From Chamaea fasciata (taxonomy: Eukaryota; Chordata; Aves; Passeriformes; Sylviidae), in assembly GCA_029207755.1 (NCBI GenBank), contig JARCOQ010000005.1, positions 56,171,449-56,235,448 on the forward strand: a stretch of 64,000 bases of DNA, written 5' to 3'. The translations under genes were made by a program, and so were the position numbers. Below the pieces are notes generated by a model, which was not told where the DNA came from, searched no databases, and saw only the letters and a list, made by a program, of their open reading frames with translations. Each line of letters starts with the position of its first letter. The stretch's first letter is position 1. This document shows positions 12,463 through 25,500 of this stretch, one piece after another.

Positions 12463-12904
12463 GAGCCACTGTGGGGGCCCCGTGCACAGCCCCAGCACTG
12501 GGCAGTGTCCGTGTTCCCAGCACAAACACGCTGCCTTCCTGGGGTCACTGGCAGAGTGTAACCTTAGGGAACAAGCCCCTGCTCAGCAGGGAGGACATGA
12601 GCCAAGCAGGGATGCAGCCAGAGCTGAGAAGGGCAACAGGACCCAGGAGAGGCTCCCTTGGTGAAACAAGATGCTTACAGTGGAGGAGTCCCTGACTCGA
12701 GGTGTCCAACACCAACCCAGCAGCAAGGCACGAGTCTTCTCAAACTTGAGCTCCACAACACGTGCCATGAGCCTTCCCTAGCTGACAGCCCCAACAGTTT
12801 CTCCTCAGACAACTTACACCAAGTCCACTTCTTTGCTCTCCTGGTCAGTCCTGCAGATGGGCCACCTCCACAGCAGCAAGGCTTCTCGGTGCATCCAGTG
12901 AAAG

Positions 12905-13070
12905 CATCAATCAGCTTACTCATGAGGAAAAACCTTTTTACCAAGAGGGTGACGAAGACCACAGAGATGGTGGAGGCTCTGCCCTTGGAGATACCCAGCA
13001 CCCAATTGGACAGTGTCCTGAACAAGCTGCTCTACATGATCACACTCTGAGCATGGGGCTGTACTTGCCA
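12905..13070 (+). mobile_element. CR1 LINE 3'-end fragment, diverged
   Basis: The text has the CR1 order: a segment on failing or gaining material (ATGAGGAAAAACCTTTTTACC), AAGAGGGTGACGAAG, GTGGAGGCTCTGCCCTTGGAG, and GTCCTGAACAAGCTGCTCTA. This is the sense orientation of the CR1 3' end. It is truncated and old. Confidence 0.65.
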
Positions 13071-13464
13071 CCTCCAGAGGCCACTCCCCACCTCAGCTAC
13101 TCTGCCATCCTGTGCTGGGCAGAGTTTAGGGCAAGGTGACCTCTTTGCAGACACTGATTGTCCTGGTTACATGAACCTCATGAAGACTGAAGACACCAAC
13201 AGCAGGATTGTTCAGCTCATCACACTCGTAATGGGATCCTAATTGTAGACAATTCTAGATAATCAGGGCTAAGCCATTTGTTAAAGAGAAAAAAGCAGGA
13301 TAAACTTATGCAAAACATATCAGTGAAGGACCAATGACTGGGAAGGGACACGCTCCTACAGTATCTTTTAGAGCCAGATCCCACACAGCCTCCAATTCCC
13401 CTCACCCCACTCCATCCTAACTTCTCCCTTTAATCTATCATATCTTACATCACAGGGCTTACAA

Positions 13465-13475
13465 GGGGGGGGGGG
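13465..13475 (+). repeat. Poly-G run (11 bases)
   Basis: Homopolymer G tract followed by GTGGTCAGG. A single run cannot form an intramolecular quadruplex. Its length is prone to sequencing error. Confidence 0.85.
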
Positions 13476-14080
13476 TGGTCAGGAGAATCCCATGTGTCAA
13501 AACAAACTGTATTTTCAAAAACCCCGAGTGGACTCGACGTACCACAGCCTCTGCCTTTGTGCAAGCACCCCACATCAGGGAACAACGCTGCAATGAGAGG
13601 AATGCAGAACTCGCCATGTCCAGCAAAGCTGTGCTGGGTGTTAGGACATCTCTTTAATTTTATGATGCAATTCCATCTACTGACCTTCTCCGTCTCTAAG
13701 CACACAGAACAAACTCTGCCTGCTTAGATGTCTTGAACCTGACTGAAAGGATAACTATGGTTCAAGGGCCTGCCCTGCTCCTCCCTTGGCTGCCAGCAAG
13801 GTGGTCCCATCCCTGCCCTTGGTAAAAGCCATGCCTGATCACATCTGATGGTTGCCATTGACTAAGGGTGTGCTTACTCTTTTCCTCCCTTCTTGCTTTT
13901 GCTTTGTATCAGCTCCAATGCTTGTGAAGCCCTTTCAAGCTAGGACTGGCTCACAAACTGCCTGGTTCAACACCCTAAACCAGCAAAGAAATAAAACGGG
14001 GAAGCAAAAAGTTTTCTGCTCAGACAACAACATCAGACACTTGTCTGGGAAAACCTAATGAGCACTGAAGCACATGGAAG

Positions 14081-14160
14081 GAATCACAGAATGATTTGGG
14101 CTGGAAGAGGCCTTGAAGATCATTGAATTCCAATCCCCCTTGCCAGGGCTGGCAACAAGA
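14081..14160 (-). mobile_element. CR1 LINE 3'-tail fragment
   Basis: Begins AATCACAGAATGATTTGGGC, continues TGGAAGAGGCCTTGAAGATC and then CCAATCCCCCTTGCCAGGG. This is the reverse complement of the CR1 3' terminus with its ATTCTGTGATT repeat. 5'-truncated insertion. Confidence 0.85.
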
Positions 14161-16818
14161 TTGTGCTCATAATGAAGTTAACCCTCAGCAATGAGAAGAG
14201 GGAGCCAGCAGCACCTGCTGTGGGCAATATTAGAGGGTCACCCCAGGTCTCAACTTCATCCTGAGACCATCCTTACTCTGTACTAAAGCAGATGGACCCT
14301 TGAGAAACTACTCTCACCTCTTGTCCATTACTTCCCTCCACCAGCCACTTGCTGAAGGTTGTAGGTCAAACTCCACAGGGATATCACCAGCACGACCTGC
14401 CTGACAGGGGGAGCTGGAAGGACAGCACATCTGGTAACAAGGTAGCTCTAAAAGCCTCTGCTGACCATGGACCAGCTGAAACTTTTTTCCCACAGAGCCC
14501 TGGAAAAGTTAGGGTAGAGATGACTCAGGAATGGCAAAGGACAAATTCCTGATCCAAACAGCACTTCTGCTTCAAAGCATAAGATAAGTTTTAGCAAAAG
14601 AAAAGCCTGATTTTCTTTTCAAACACAGGGGAAGCAGCAACAATTTTCTCCCCAGGCTTCACACTGAAACAGCTGAACCATTTTGGCTGAAGGCTTTCAA
14701 AAGTAATTCAGCCAGAGGGAATGCACAGCATGGAAAACTGCAGACTGAAACAAAAACATAATCTTGACCTGAAGACAGTAATCAAAAACAGGGTCTCACA
14801 ATATGAACTGTCTTCTGTTAAAGGTGGGGCTCGTTGCATCCACTATTATTAAGCTTGTCCCACATTTCCCATTGTCTTATTTTCTCTTTGTTCCTCCCTC
14901 TAAACACATAACAAACAGAAAAAACCAACTCAAAGGGTATTCAGCATTTCTTCAGTTTCCTTCAGGCCGACACACCCTCAGCTGAAAAACACAGCATTTT
15001 CAGGGTTAGCAGTGGGATGTTACACGTCCCTGTCAAAAAAAACAGAAACACTCTTTTTTAAATTCACTGCCCCAGTCACAAATTTAGTCCTGCATACATA
15101 GAAGGTAAATACTGCTTTTCATCCTGGTGGCACGCATAGTTTGTATGACTGCTTAGAGACATGATGAGTCTTAATTCCTGCAGGCAGGTTAACAAATAGC
15201 AAGAAAAAATTCACATGGAAAGGAAGAGAATGATTCAGTATTTTCCAATCTGGCTGCTAAAATGATTGCAATGCTTAATGGAATTATGTGTTTCAGGCTA
15301 TGCTTTCTACAAGGAAGTAATGAAAAAACAATTGGAAAAAAACCTGTAATTCCAGATGAGGAAACCAAGACCCTGGGAAGTGAGGGCAGGAGTAGAGGAC
15401 AACCCTTCTGGGACAGTTTCTAGATCATCTCCCTGTGTTTAAGGTCTTGTGTGAGCATATGTATGCACACAGTGGGGTTGCTCACCCCCTTTGAAGGGGT
15501 GATAATATTTGCTTTTGCTTTGCAGCCTAACAAACGAAAATTCAGTTACTTGAAATCAAAGCTAAAGAAGACACTGGTGGTGTATCATTGCCTGCAAATT
15601 ACATCAGTGGAGATAATGATCCATACCTGGTTTGTTTGGCTTTGAAACTACCCACAGAGAAGATGACCGTGGTGAATACAGAACAAAACAAAAGAAATAC
15701 GGACCAGATTCACACAAGCACGCTTCTGCCAGCAGAATTGTCTATCAGCCACATGGAGAGACAGGATTCCAGCAGATACAGTGGAACTGGCTTCAGGTGC
15801 CAACAAAGTTAAAAAAAAAAAAAAAATTGGCAAATACTCATTTTTACCAGTGCAGCTAGCTGACATAGGTGCTTTTCCCTCCTCTAATAGGAGTGTTGTG
15901 TTACAAACATACCAGTCCTACTACACCAGTAAATCACTTCTAGTGTAAAAGAACTGGAAAGAATTCAGAGTTATTATGCTTATAAGAAACCCAAACATTT
16001 GACAGCATAGGAAACAACCTGTCACTAAAAAATAGTGTTCAGCTCATGAACCACACTGGAATTCATTTTTGATGTGGTGAGATAATCTCTGCTATTCTAA
16101 CATAAATGGGACCCAAAGAGGTCCCTTCGAGGAGCAACTCTGCAAAGAGTTTCCTGGCAGGAAGACAAATTGTCTCACATTCAGAAAGGAAATGAAAGCA
16201 TTAAAACGAAGAACCTCAACTTCTTCCAAAATAAGTTATCATCAGGGAGACAAATGGAGCCTCAGCAAATCTCTCCTTGCGTGGCCTTCACCCTGCAGGA
16301 TGCTGACTCTTGTCCCTCCTGATGAGGATTTAGCACACAGCTTCCTGAAGCGTCCATCACCACAACCTTGGGGCACCATCTGCATGCTCCATGAGACCTT
16401 CCTGTACCCACTCCAGGTCCATGACCTTCCATTATAGTGTGCCTCTATCAAGCATCACCTTCTGAGCTCAAGCAAGAAGTCACCCACAGATTGCTTTTCA
16501 GTTCAGGAGACCGCGCTTCCCTCTGCCTCCTTCAACCTCCTCTTCGCTCCGACCCTCCCTCTCCCACATATCTTGGCCATCACAAAGGCAGAATCTGTTT
16601 ATTGCAGACCTTATTCTTTATGGAAATCTTCCAACCACAGCACAGCACATCATCCCCTCGCTCAGCCTTCCTGAGCAGAGAGCAGGGCCAGGCAGCACGT
16701 GAGCTGCCCAAGATTTAGCCATCACGAGGAGGAAGCTCACACAGCTCCAAGGAGGAATGAACCTCTGCAAAGAGGGCTTGCATTTATTTTTTTTTTCCAG
16801 GAGGAAAGCTGCTCTCGG

Positions 16819-16853
16819 TGGGTGTGTGCGTGCATGTGTGCGTGTGTTTGTGT
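16819..16853 (+). repeat. (TG)n-rich microsatellite
   Basis: TG-rich tract with CG and CA interruptions, in the DENND2A intron. Confidence 0.8.
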
Positions 16854-16879
16854 CAGGACAATGGGAAAAAGGACAGTGG

Positions 16880-17480
16880 AGCGGAGCTGCCAGGAAACAC
16901 TCGGCCATCTGCCCGTGCAGAAAGCAGTTTTTCCTTTCCTTTTGTATTGAGAGGAATGTAGCTGAGAGCCGCCATCCGCCCGTGCTGGGAGGAAATCTGA
17001 GCGACTTTGCTTTGCCAGGGAGAGGAAGCGTGGGGGAGGGAGCCAGCCCGGTCCCTGTGGTTAAGCGGTCACTGCACTCACGGCCAATAAAAGCGGGGGA
17101 AAAAAGCCCTACCAAAAGCCCCAAATCCTAGGGAAAAATTGCTCTTCCTCCTCCACCCTTTCACATGCGGTTTGAGACTTTCTCCCTCGCAGGGCGATCC
17201 CGAGCACAGGCAGAGGAGGGCTTTGGAGGGCAATGGCCCGAGGAAACCAGCACGAGGGTTTCCCAGCGCTGGCAAGAAAGCGACACACAGAGAAAACCAA
17301 CTCACATCACGGTGTTGCTTGTCCGCCCACACCCTCTCCATGACCAGCAATTTGGCAATCCGAGCACAAAGCAAGGCGAGGGACGACCCTTTGCTCGTAC
17401 AAGGCTCCCCAGCCCCAGCAGAACCCCAGCAAAGTGCAGAGCATAAGGAGCGGCTCTGTTGCAGGTAACCATCCACACAT
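16880..17480. promoter_or_regulatory. GC-elevated segment, possible alternative promoter
   Basis: CpG dinucleotides are more frequent than in the flanks, and a CCAAT box adjoins an AT-rich box (GGCCAATAAAAGCGG near 17082). No exon can be demonstrated. It could be an alternative DENND2A promoter or only a GC-rich patch. Confidence 0.25.
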
Positions 17481-17874
17481 CCTGCCCCAGGGGCTTCAGT
17501 GCGGCTTCTGATCATAAAACTTCGTAAGAGAGGGGAGAAAAGATCTGATCTCCTAGTACTGTCAGGGTAAAAATGCTGGCAAAACATCACGATGGCTTGG
17601 TGGCACATTCTTCTGCCACTTTGTGTGGTAGAAAAGCCCCAGGGAAAGAAAGAAAAAAACCAGAGAAGGGCAAAATTTTCAAAAATGACTACATGATTTT
17701 GAAGTTTAAGACCCATTTGCACAACCGAGGATCAGTTTGGTTTTTTTTTTTTGAACAAACGTTCCTACTAGGCTTGCACTTACACTTGCAATTCCATCTC
17801 CTTATTTTAACTCCCAAATAAGTCCCAGCTTTGACTGAATTAGCTCCACATTGTATTCCTGTGGCGCTTAGGGA

Positions 17875-17965
17875 CATGGTGTGGTGGCGGACTTGGCAGC
17901 TTTAGGTTAATGGTTGGACTCCATGATCTTGGAGGTCTCTGCCAAATGAAATGATTCCGTGACTG
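17875..17965 (+). mobile_element. CR1 LINE 3'-tail fragment
   Basis: GGCGGACTTGGCAGC, GGTTAATGGTTGGACTCCAT, GATCTTGGAGGTCTCTGCC and AAATGATTCCGTGACT follow the CR1 3' end in sense orientation. Confidence 0.9.
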
Positions 17966-18499
17966 TAGAAGCAGCTAACATTTTCAAAGAATTGTAAGCA
18001 CACATTCCTTTTTCACTGACTGCAGCAGGAGACAGGTCTAGGTATGGCTGGGAAAATCAGGAGCACATTTCTCTGCACCTTCGTGCACCTACGCAAACGC
18101 TGCTGCTCACCAGATGCCAGATCCAGCTCCACAGAGCTGGCAGAGCTTGCTAATGGGGGAGATGTCTCAGATAACAGATCATAGTCCTGAAAAGGGAACT
18201 TCCAGAAGAAATGATTAATCTACATATGTCTAAAGAGCTTCCTCACATCTGGCAGCTTGGAGGACAGACCGACACAGTGATGCTGTAAACCTAAGCATGT
18301 CCAGGTCAGATCTGAACTGACCCCTGTGTGCCCGGTCCCTTTCAGAGACATGACACAGGTTTCCACATTCTGTTGTGACGTTTTAATTTTTTTTTTCTCA
18401 TAAAAACAAAACCATTCGTGTAGCACAGTGTGTGACCTGAAGAAAATTCCTTGGCTGTTTCTCTCTTGGTGGGATGAGAGACAAGATGAGAGGGAACAT

Positions 18500-18735
18500 A
18501 GAGACTTCATGTAAGGAAAAGTCTTTTTTTCACTATGAGGATATAAGAGCTCTTTTCACGATGAGGAAAATAAGAGCTCCGGAACAGCCCTGCTGTCTCC
18601 ATTATTGGAGGTTTTCAAGACCTAACCAAAGCCCTGAGCAATTTGGCTTGAGCTCAGACCTGAACCTATCTGAGAAGGAGGCTGGAGTAAAGGCCACCTG
18701 TAACCCCTCCAAACCTGGATTATCCTATGATTAGA
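18500..18735 (+). mobile_element. CR1 LINE fragment with an internal tandem duplication
   Basis: Contains TCACTATGAGGAT, CTCCATTATTGGAGGTTTTC, AAAGCCCTGAGCAATTTGG and a final TATCCTATGATTAGAG, as in the CR1 3' region, sense orientation. Bases 18527-18552 and 18553-18579 are two near-identical copies of a 26-27 base segment ending in TAAGAGCTC. Confidence 0.8.
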
Positions 18736-20203
18736 GATCATGAATTACTGTAAAAGTGAGTAAACACTCTTATTTTCTCTGTGGAAAATAGCAACAAAAA
18801 ATCCCTTTCAAAACATTATTACTAGACATTATCCTCCCCAAGTGATACTTTTTTGCTTTCTTCCAACTGATCAGCAAGGAAGCAGTAAAAAATAGCTGCC
18901 AAAAGAAGATATGTAATTATGCTATCCCTAACACATTTCCATTTTGTCTCTAGTCATTCTGCAGAGCCTAAAAAACTTCAACAACTCCATGGAAACTATT
19001 AGGGAGGCCATGAATCCATCAATAATGCTGCCTTGGCAAATAGTGACGAGTTCTGTAAATTTTCACTATTAGAAAAGGAAAATATTTTCTTCCTAAATTC
19101 ATTCCCCTTTCAGTGAGATCAGGGTACAATTTTTTGAGAAGCTTAAAGTTATTTCATAACTAAATTTAAAATTAACCAACCAACCAACTACTAAACAAAA
19201 GTGAGAAATGCTGAAAGCGTTTATTTGGGAGATTCGTTTTTTTCCTTTGCTTAAGTGTTCCTTTGGGCTTCTTGCTGCAAAAAAACCTAGAAACTGGAGA
19301 GTTATCAAACAAGCACATATTGTTCACTGCTCTCTTCCAAGGGATGTGGTAAAGCCAATACATACATAAAGGACTTCAATTCCCATTGTTTACTTTCTTT
19401 CACATACATCACACTGCTGGATAATGGAGCAAAAGCAGAGCACCCATGTACAATTGCCTCCATCAGCCTTTATCTCACAACTGAAGCTGAGCTGTTTGTA
19501 CACAAACTTCCAACCCAGAGAATGTGCATCCAAGTTTTGTATTCCAGGGTAACCACCAGGGCATACTCCACCCAAGATGTTTGGATGTTGTGCTGGGCTG
19601 GGCCCTGATACTGTTTATTGTGCACAGGAAAAACTCATTACTACAAGGCAGCCAGCACTGACTGCGTTTCACAAGGGCATGTTTTACAGGACCCAGAAAA
19701 AAAAAAAATCAAAGTAGGAATCTTCCAGAGTTAAACCCTTTGCAGAAGCCCTGTCCCCTGAACTTTTCAATAAACATCATCCCCTTTCATCTCAAATGCT
19801 CATAAAGATGCCATTTCCAGTCCAATGCAAGGGGAAATCCCAGCTGCACTGAAGGTGACTGCGGTGATTATGGTGTGGCTTCCATTTCACCCTCCACATT
19901 CACCTCATTTCTGCTCAGCCCCAACACAGATGTTTCTGTTCCCTACAGAAACACAAGCACACCCCCCGCCTCTCTGAAGTCCATAAAACCTCTTTGGATG
20001 GGATGGGACAACTCTTGCAGGTTCTCATGTGGTGTTAAAAGAATAGAAGGGTTTCCTGCAGCGCTGGAGTGACCCACCTGGTGTAACGCCCCGATCATTT
20101 GCAAGTTCCTCTGTGGAATTCCCATCCCCACTGTGCCGAAACCATCAGCATTACACACTCAGCTTTGAAGATCTGGCTCAGGAAAGAGGCTGTCTGTAAA
20201 TAT

Positions 20204-20248
20204 TTGTTGTTGTTGTTGTTGTTTTGTTGTGGTTGTTGTTTTTTTTTC
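20204..20248 (+). repeat. (GTT)n microsatellite running into poly-T
   Basis: GTT repeats with one GGTTG interruption, ending in a T run, close to the CR1 copy at 20322. Confidence 0.85.
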
Positions 20249-20321
20249 TCCCCTCTGTAGAAGATGGTGATTGCAGCAAATGCACATTTTCTGTAGACTG
20301 AATACTCCATCAACAGGCCAG

Positions 20322-20575
20322 TTAGATCACGGAATGCTTTAGGTTGGAAGGAACCTTAAGGGCCATCAGGTTCCAACCCCTCAGCCATGGATAGGGACAA
20401 CCTTCACTAGATTAGGCTGCTCAAAGCCCCATCCAGCCTGGCCTTGAACATTTCCAGGCATGGGGCATCCACAACATCCAGGGACAGGGTATCCTGTTGC
20501 AGTGCCTCACCAGCCTCACAATAAGGAATTTCCTAACATTTAAGATAAATTTCCCATCATTTAGATTATTTTTTT
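20322..20575 (-). mobile_element. CR1 LINE 3'-end fragment
   Basis: GATCACGGAATGCTTTAGGT, TGGAAGGAACCTTAAGGGCC, CCATCCAGCCTGGCCTTGAA and TCCAGGGACAGGGTATCCTG give the reverse complement of the CR1 3' end. A T-rich stretch follows at 20570. Confidence 0.93.
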
Positions 20576-22284
20576 TTTAGATATTCCTCTTCAGAACCAC
20601 ATTCTTTATACAAAGGCAGAAGCTACCCAATGCTGCCTCAGTTATCTGCAGTTGAATACAATGGATATTTGATAACAACTGTACTTTCTTTACTGAAAGG
20701 AGAATGTCTACAGACATAACAGGAAAACTAAACCTAAACTTGATATTTTAGGGGAAATTCCCCAAACATTTTCTTCTATTGGAAGGGGAAGAAGAAGAGC
20801 TTAAGTAATGCTATACTTGATTTACTTCTTGGTTGGTAAGAAAAATGTTTGGCATTCAAGTAGGCATTCTTCTTCCCATCTCTTCTGCATGTAATAACTC
20901 AAATGTTCAGACTGTATAGCATCTACTTAATAAAAATCTTCCCTAAGTGGATTCACTGCATTCATATTAAAACAATGAGTAAGATACAGGAGAAACTTCA
21001 GCCCTGAAAATAGGTTAGCAAGAAGTTATCTTGGCTTATACACCTTCCCAAGCAAGAAGAGTATTAGAGATGCACAGTGTTTGCAAATATGGTTATCATA
21101 TAAAACTAAACTCCCAAGAGGCAATTTGTGCTCTAAAAGTACTCTGTCTTCCTGAAGTATCATCTCACAAATTCTGAACCACAGTATAAAAGTGCCCGTT
21201 TCTCTTGCCTGATCAGAAATGCTCCAGAAAATAACTTATCTGGTCAAAATGCACTCACATACCTGAAATGCAGCTGCATGGTCTCAGCAATTCAATTTGC
21301 ATGAATCACAAACAGGTTTGAGTGTTGCTGGACGAGTAAATTACTTATGGTTTCCGAATAACTTAAGTATTTTTTGTCAAGTTTGATCTAAATTCAGTAT
21401 GCCCCCAAAAAACCCCAAACCTAACAGGGAGAAATTTTTAAGAAAACATTTGAGGTAATCTGAAGGAAGCTTACAAGAGTGAGGTTCTTTACTGTGAAAT
21501 GACATTTCTTGCCAAAATTTAGCTAAATTGAGGGGGTGTGTGTTAAACCCTCCCTTTACAAGGAGCTGAAACACTATTTAGGCTTTCTCACCTTCCTATC
21601 TATTTTATTGAAGGGAAAAATGGAGCGAAGAAAATAGATGGGGCTACCCTGCCACCTTTCTCCAAGTAGTTAGTTTTAATTTTTTTAATTCAGTCACGAA
21701 ACTGAAAAACCAATATCACAGAATTTCTTCCAAAGCACCAAAAAACTCCTAACCTCACTCTGAGGTCATTGCTCAGCTTAAGTTAACGGAGCAATGACAG
21801 TGACATCACCTTGTCCTTTGGGGTAACCTCGTCCACACACTGTGCTTCACCACTGTATCACCAAGTCATGCTGGCTCTGTGAAACTACTGCTTAAGAAAA
21901 GGTGCATTATATACTCTTCTGCTTAACTCTGCATTCAAGGATTTCACAGCAAACAGTACCAAAATCTCCTACATTAAAATACCCCCAGTGTTTACACGTT
22001 GAAAAAGAAAAAAGTTACATGTGCAACAGAGACAGGGAAAGAGCTGATCTGCTGAAGTCTGTCAGGAAAAAAGAATGGGTTGGTGATTACCTGTTCCCAG
22101 AGAGGGGGAGAGAGGAACAGAGAGAAAAACTCAATGTAATCCAAAGTCAGGCTTGATTTTTCAAAAATCGAGATCTTGATCAGGAGCCTGAAGTAAAAAT
22201 AAAACACCTCTCATGGCTCTCTTCAGCTTCCTGCGGAGGGAAGTGCAGAGGGAGATGCTCAGCCCTTCTCCCTGCTACCCAGTG

Positions 22285-22550
22285 ATACTACACATGGGAA
22301 TGGTTCAAAGCTGCAGCAGGGGAGGTTCAGACTGGACATTTGGAGGCATTTCTTTACCAGGAGGGTGGCCAAACGTTGGAACAGATTTCCTGGAGAGGTG
22401 GTCAGTGTTCCATGCCTGTCAGTGTGTAAAAGGCATTTGGTCAATGGCCTTAACATGCTTTAGCTTTTGCCCTGAAGTGGTCTGGCAGCTGGGCAAGATG
22501 ATCACTGTGAGTCCCTTCCAAACTCAATCTAGTCTAGTTTATTCTGTTAA
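22285..22550 (+). mobile_element. CR1 LINE 3'-end fragment with A-rich microsatellite tail
   Basis: GGAGGTTCAGACTGGACATT, TTCTTTACCAGGAGGGTGG, CCAAACGTTGGAACAGATTT and AGTCCCTTCCAAACTCAATC are in CR1 sense order. The 3' end has a variant ATTCTG tail, then AATAAAATAAAG repeats to about 22581. Confidence 0.92.
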
Positions 22551-25500
22551 TAATAAAATAAAGTAAAAATAAAAATAAATTCTAATGAAAGACTGCCTTG
22601 AATATGAATGGCAAGAGGGACTGGGTTAGACATCTGGGAACACTGGCTTTAAAGGACAGAAAAAGATAGAATTTGTGTTCCTGCAGTGCTTGCTGGTCAG
22701 CTGAAGTCCTTCACTGTTCTAAAACACCAAGTTTCTGTTTCAGATAATGTTTCCAGATTGCTTTGGAAGAGAAAAATGATTTTACCCCATGCAAACAAAC
22801 ATTAAGCAAGTGGAACTGAAGCAATATATTACATGTCAGAATAAGCTACTAAAAAACCCCAAGCAACCAAAAAACCACCTCATCAAATTCTGACAACATT
22901 TTATTAAATTTGTGCCTTTTAGAGGTGATTCTAATTTTTCTTGAAGCATACCCAAACTTGTCTTTGACTAGTGGAGGAATTTATGAATTTAATGGGGGAA
23001 AAACCTTGGTTTCCCACTGAATTTGAATAAGCTGAATCATTCTATAAGGAAAGTTTCCTGCTGTGCAAACACGAGGACACTGATGGGGCAAAGTTTGGCA
23101 CAGACTAAGCAGCAATAGCTGTCAGCATCCTTCACCACCACAAGTACAGGACTGTTATGTGAGAGGTGACACCATGGCAAAACTTCAGCTTCGAGTCATT
23201 CACAGTAATCTCAGGGGACAGAAATCTGATGCAAAACCAGATACCATGTGTTGGTTTCCCAGGAGGAAACCTCTCAGGCTTCTCTCAGAGTTTGACAAAG
23301 CTGAGAAACAAGAACTAGATAGATCAGGGCTTCTGAAGTAATCTGGAAAAAGCTCAATATCTTATACATTTCTTTACAGTAACTAATTGTCTTGTAGAAT
23401 TTGACTAGGGATCACTGTACATGCAGCCTAGCATGTCAAGGCAGGGAAAACCAGATTCTCAGTTACTTATTCCCAAGCTCCCCGAACTCAAGAAAAAAGC
23501 TCTCGTGGAGCAGTAGATTGTGGAGGATGCTCCAGGGTCTGGTTTTGGCCAGGTGTTGATTTTTGAAGTGCTACATGTGCAGGTGCAGACACTTCTCAGT
23601 TTTAGTAAGGGGCATTGCTACTAAGCCACTCTGAGCTGTGGATAACCCAAGACTCAACTCCTACCCAAAAGCCCTGTGAAGCCTTTGGGATCACAGTATG
23701 CTTTGCAGCTGAAAGACATCGTATTTTTGTATGTAGAAAACACACATCTTCTGCAGGGGCTTAATGTTTTTAAAGAGAAATCGCCAATAGTCTGAAAAGT
23801 CTCTGGGAGCTCTTTCCTTTTTAATTCAGAAAGGTGGTGTTTGGCTGACACTGGCAAGCAAACTCATATTTATGAAGCGCCCTCTCAGTGTCCCGTGAAA
23901 TTAGCCATTTCCCTCCATGACAGTCAGCACTATCTATCACGAGAACATAATCCCTTGGGACAGGAGAGCCGAGCCTCTTTGCTGCTCTCCTCTGCAAACA
24001 GATGTGTGCACGTTCCCCAGCTCCCAAAGTCACGGCCGCCGTTTGGCAGAGAACTACAGCAGCTGCACATCTGCAGAGGGGAAAAGCTTTCAGCAGAAAC
24101 TAGAGGGGGATCTCATCCTCCCCCCGCCTGCAAAGCAAGCTCAGCATTTGCTCCTCTCCAGATGACACCCCGATGGGTTGATTTAATCATTCACACATGC
24201 ATGCCTATCCACTATGCTTCCAAAATACCAGGCCTGTGACAGCATCTCACCTGAACTGCTTATCAGCAGGCACTTGGCAAGAGAGAGGCCTTGCAGGATG
24301 AGAAGAGAAAATCCATGTTCAAGGGCGCTGCTAATATCAAATGATTCTACGGAATACAAGTGGACGAGTGAGAGACCACTTGTGATGAGAACACCTAAGA
24401 ACATGCTTAATTTTAAGTCTATGCTCAAAGCATACCACCATCTTCAGTCAGACTGTGTGAAGCCCAGTTCCAAACTTCCCAGAGCAGGGATGATGTACTG
24501 CACTGGGAGCCAAGGCACTCGGATGGGTGGATTTAAGCATGCGCTGTGACCTACATGTCTGCCTAAACGATTTGCCAGACTGGGGGCACAGTACAGAATA
24601 TTGAAACGTAGCAGGATCACAGAAACACTTCACCACTTTTATTCCCAAAGGGAAATCTAATTAAAACACAGAGCATCTAGCCATTTAAAGTTATTCTGGT
24701 TACAAAGAACTGCAAGTCCTTGCTCCCTGAAACAGTCTCTCCAGTGGATTGCCAGAGTCCCCAGTAAGTTTCTGGAAACACAACTTACGTGCCTGAACTT
24801 GGTCAGGCACCATCTGCTCTCTGGGATGTGTAGGATCAGGAGTCTCAGGGTCTGGCAGGGTCTCTTCCAGAACTCTTTCAACCACTTCCAAGTGAGGTGG
24901 CATCTTTTCCCCACTCAAGCTGCCCCTAACCATCATCAGCTCTTGACATTTTAAGTCTCTGGGCCGGATTTTCAAATGAGCTCAGAGCAAAGTTTTTGCG
25001 AGTGCCTCTCCAAGACCAGCTTTTCTGCCAGGCACAGTCCCCTGCACAGATATCCTACCAAGGCAAAACCTTTCCAAGCAAGGTCAGCACCCCATATGCT
25101 GAACTGTTCAGCCAATCTGATTACTTACCATGATGCCTGATGAGGAGATGGGCATCAGAAAATATAGCTGCCAGCACCTCCTGGCAGAACTTATATTTAG
25201 ACTAGGCTCCATTCAGATCAACAGCTCTCTGCTGTACATATTCTAGAGGCAATGAGAGCAGTGGAACAAACCTCCACCAGCATTAGCAATGCTCTTTTAC
25301 AGAGGAGGCAAGACTGGCCACAGTTAAAGGATGCCACACTTGAAAACAAAGCAGTGCTCCTACAATGGCCCACATGGCAGCACCTGCCTTATCAGTGGCA
25401 CAGCACCAGTAGCAGCAAGTCCCAGTCCACTTCACGCATCAGAGAGGGCTGAACCACAGCTGGCTTCCCTCTCTAGCTTTCTTCCTTTTGCCTTTTACTC

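Noticed and set aside
17078..17722. 214 aa minus-strand frame
   Set aside because: No recognisable domain; it sits in a GC-elevated patch and has erratic composition.
24657..24975. Two overlapping minus-strand frames (85 and 91 aa)
   Set aside because: No family resemblance, no splice borders in phase and mutually overlapping.
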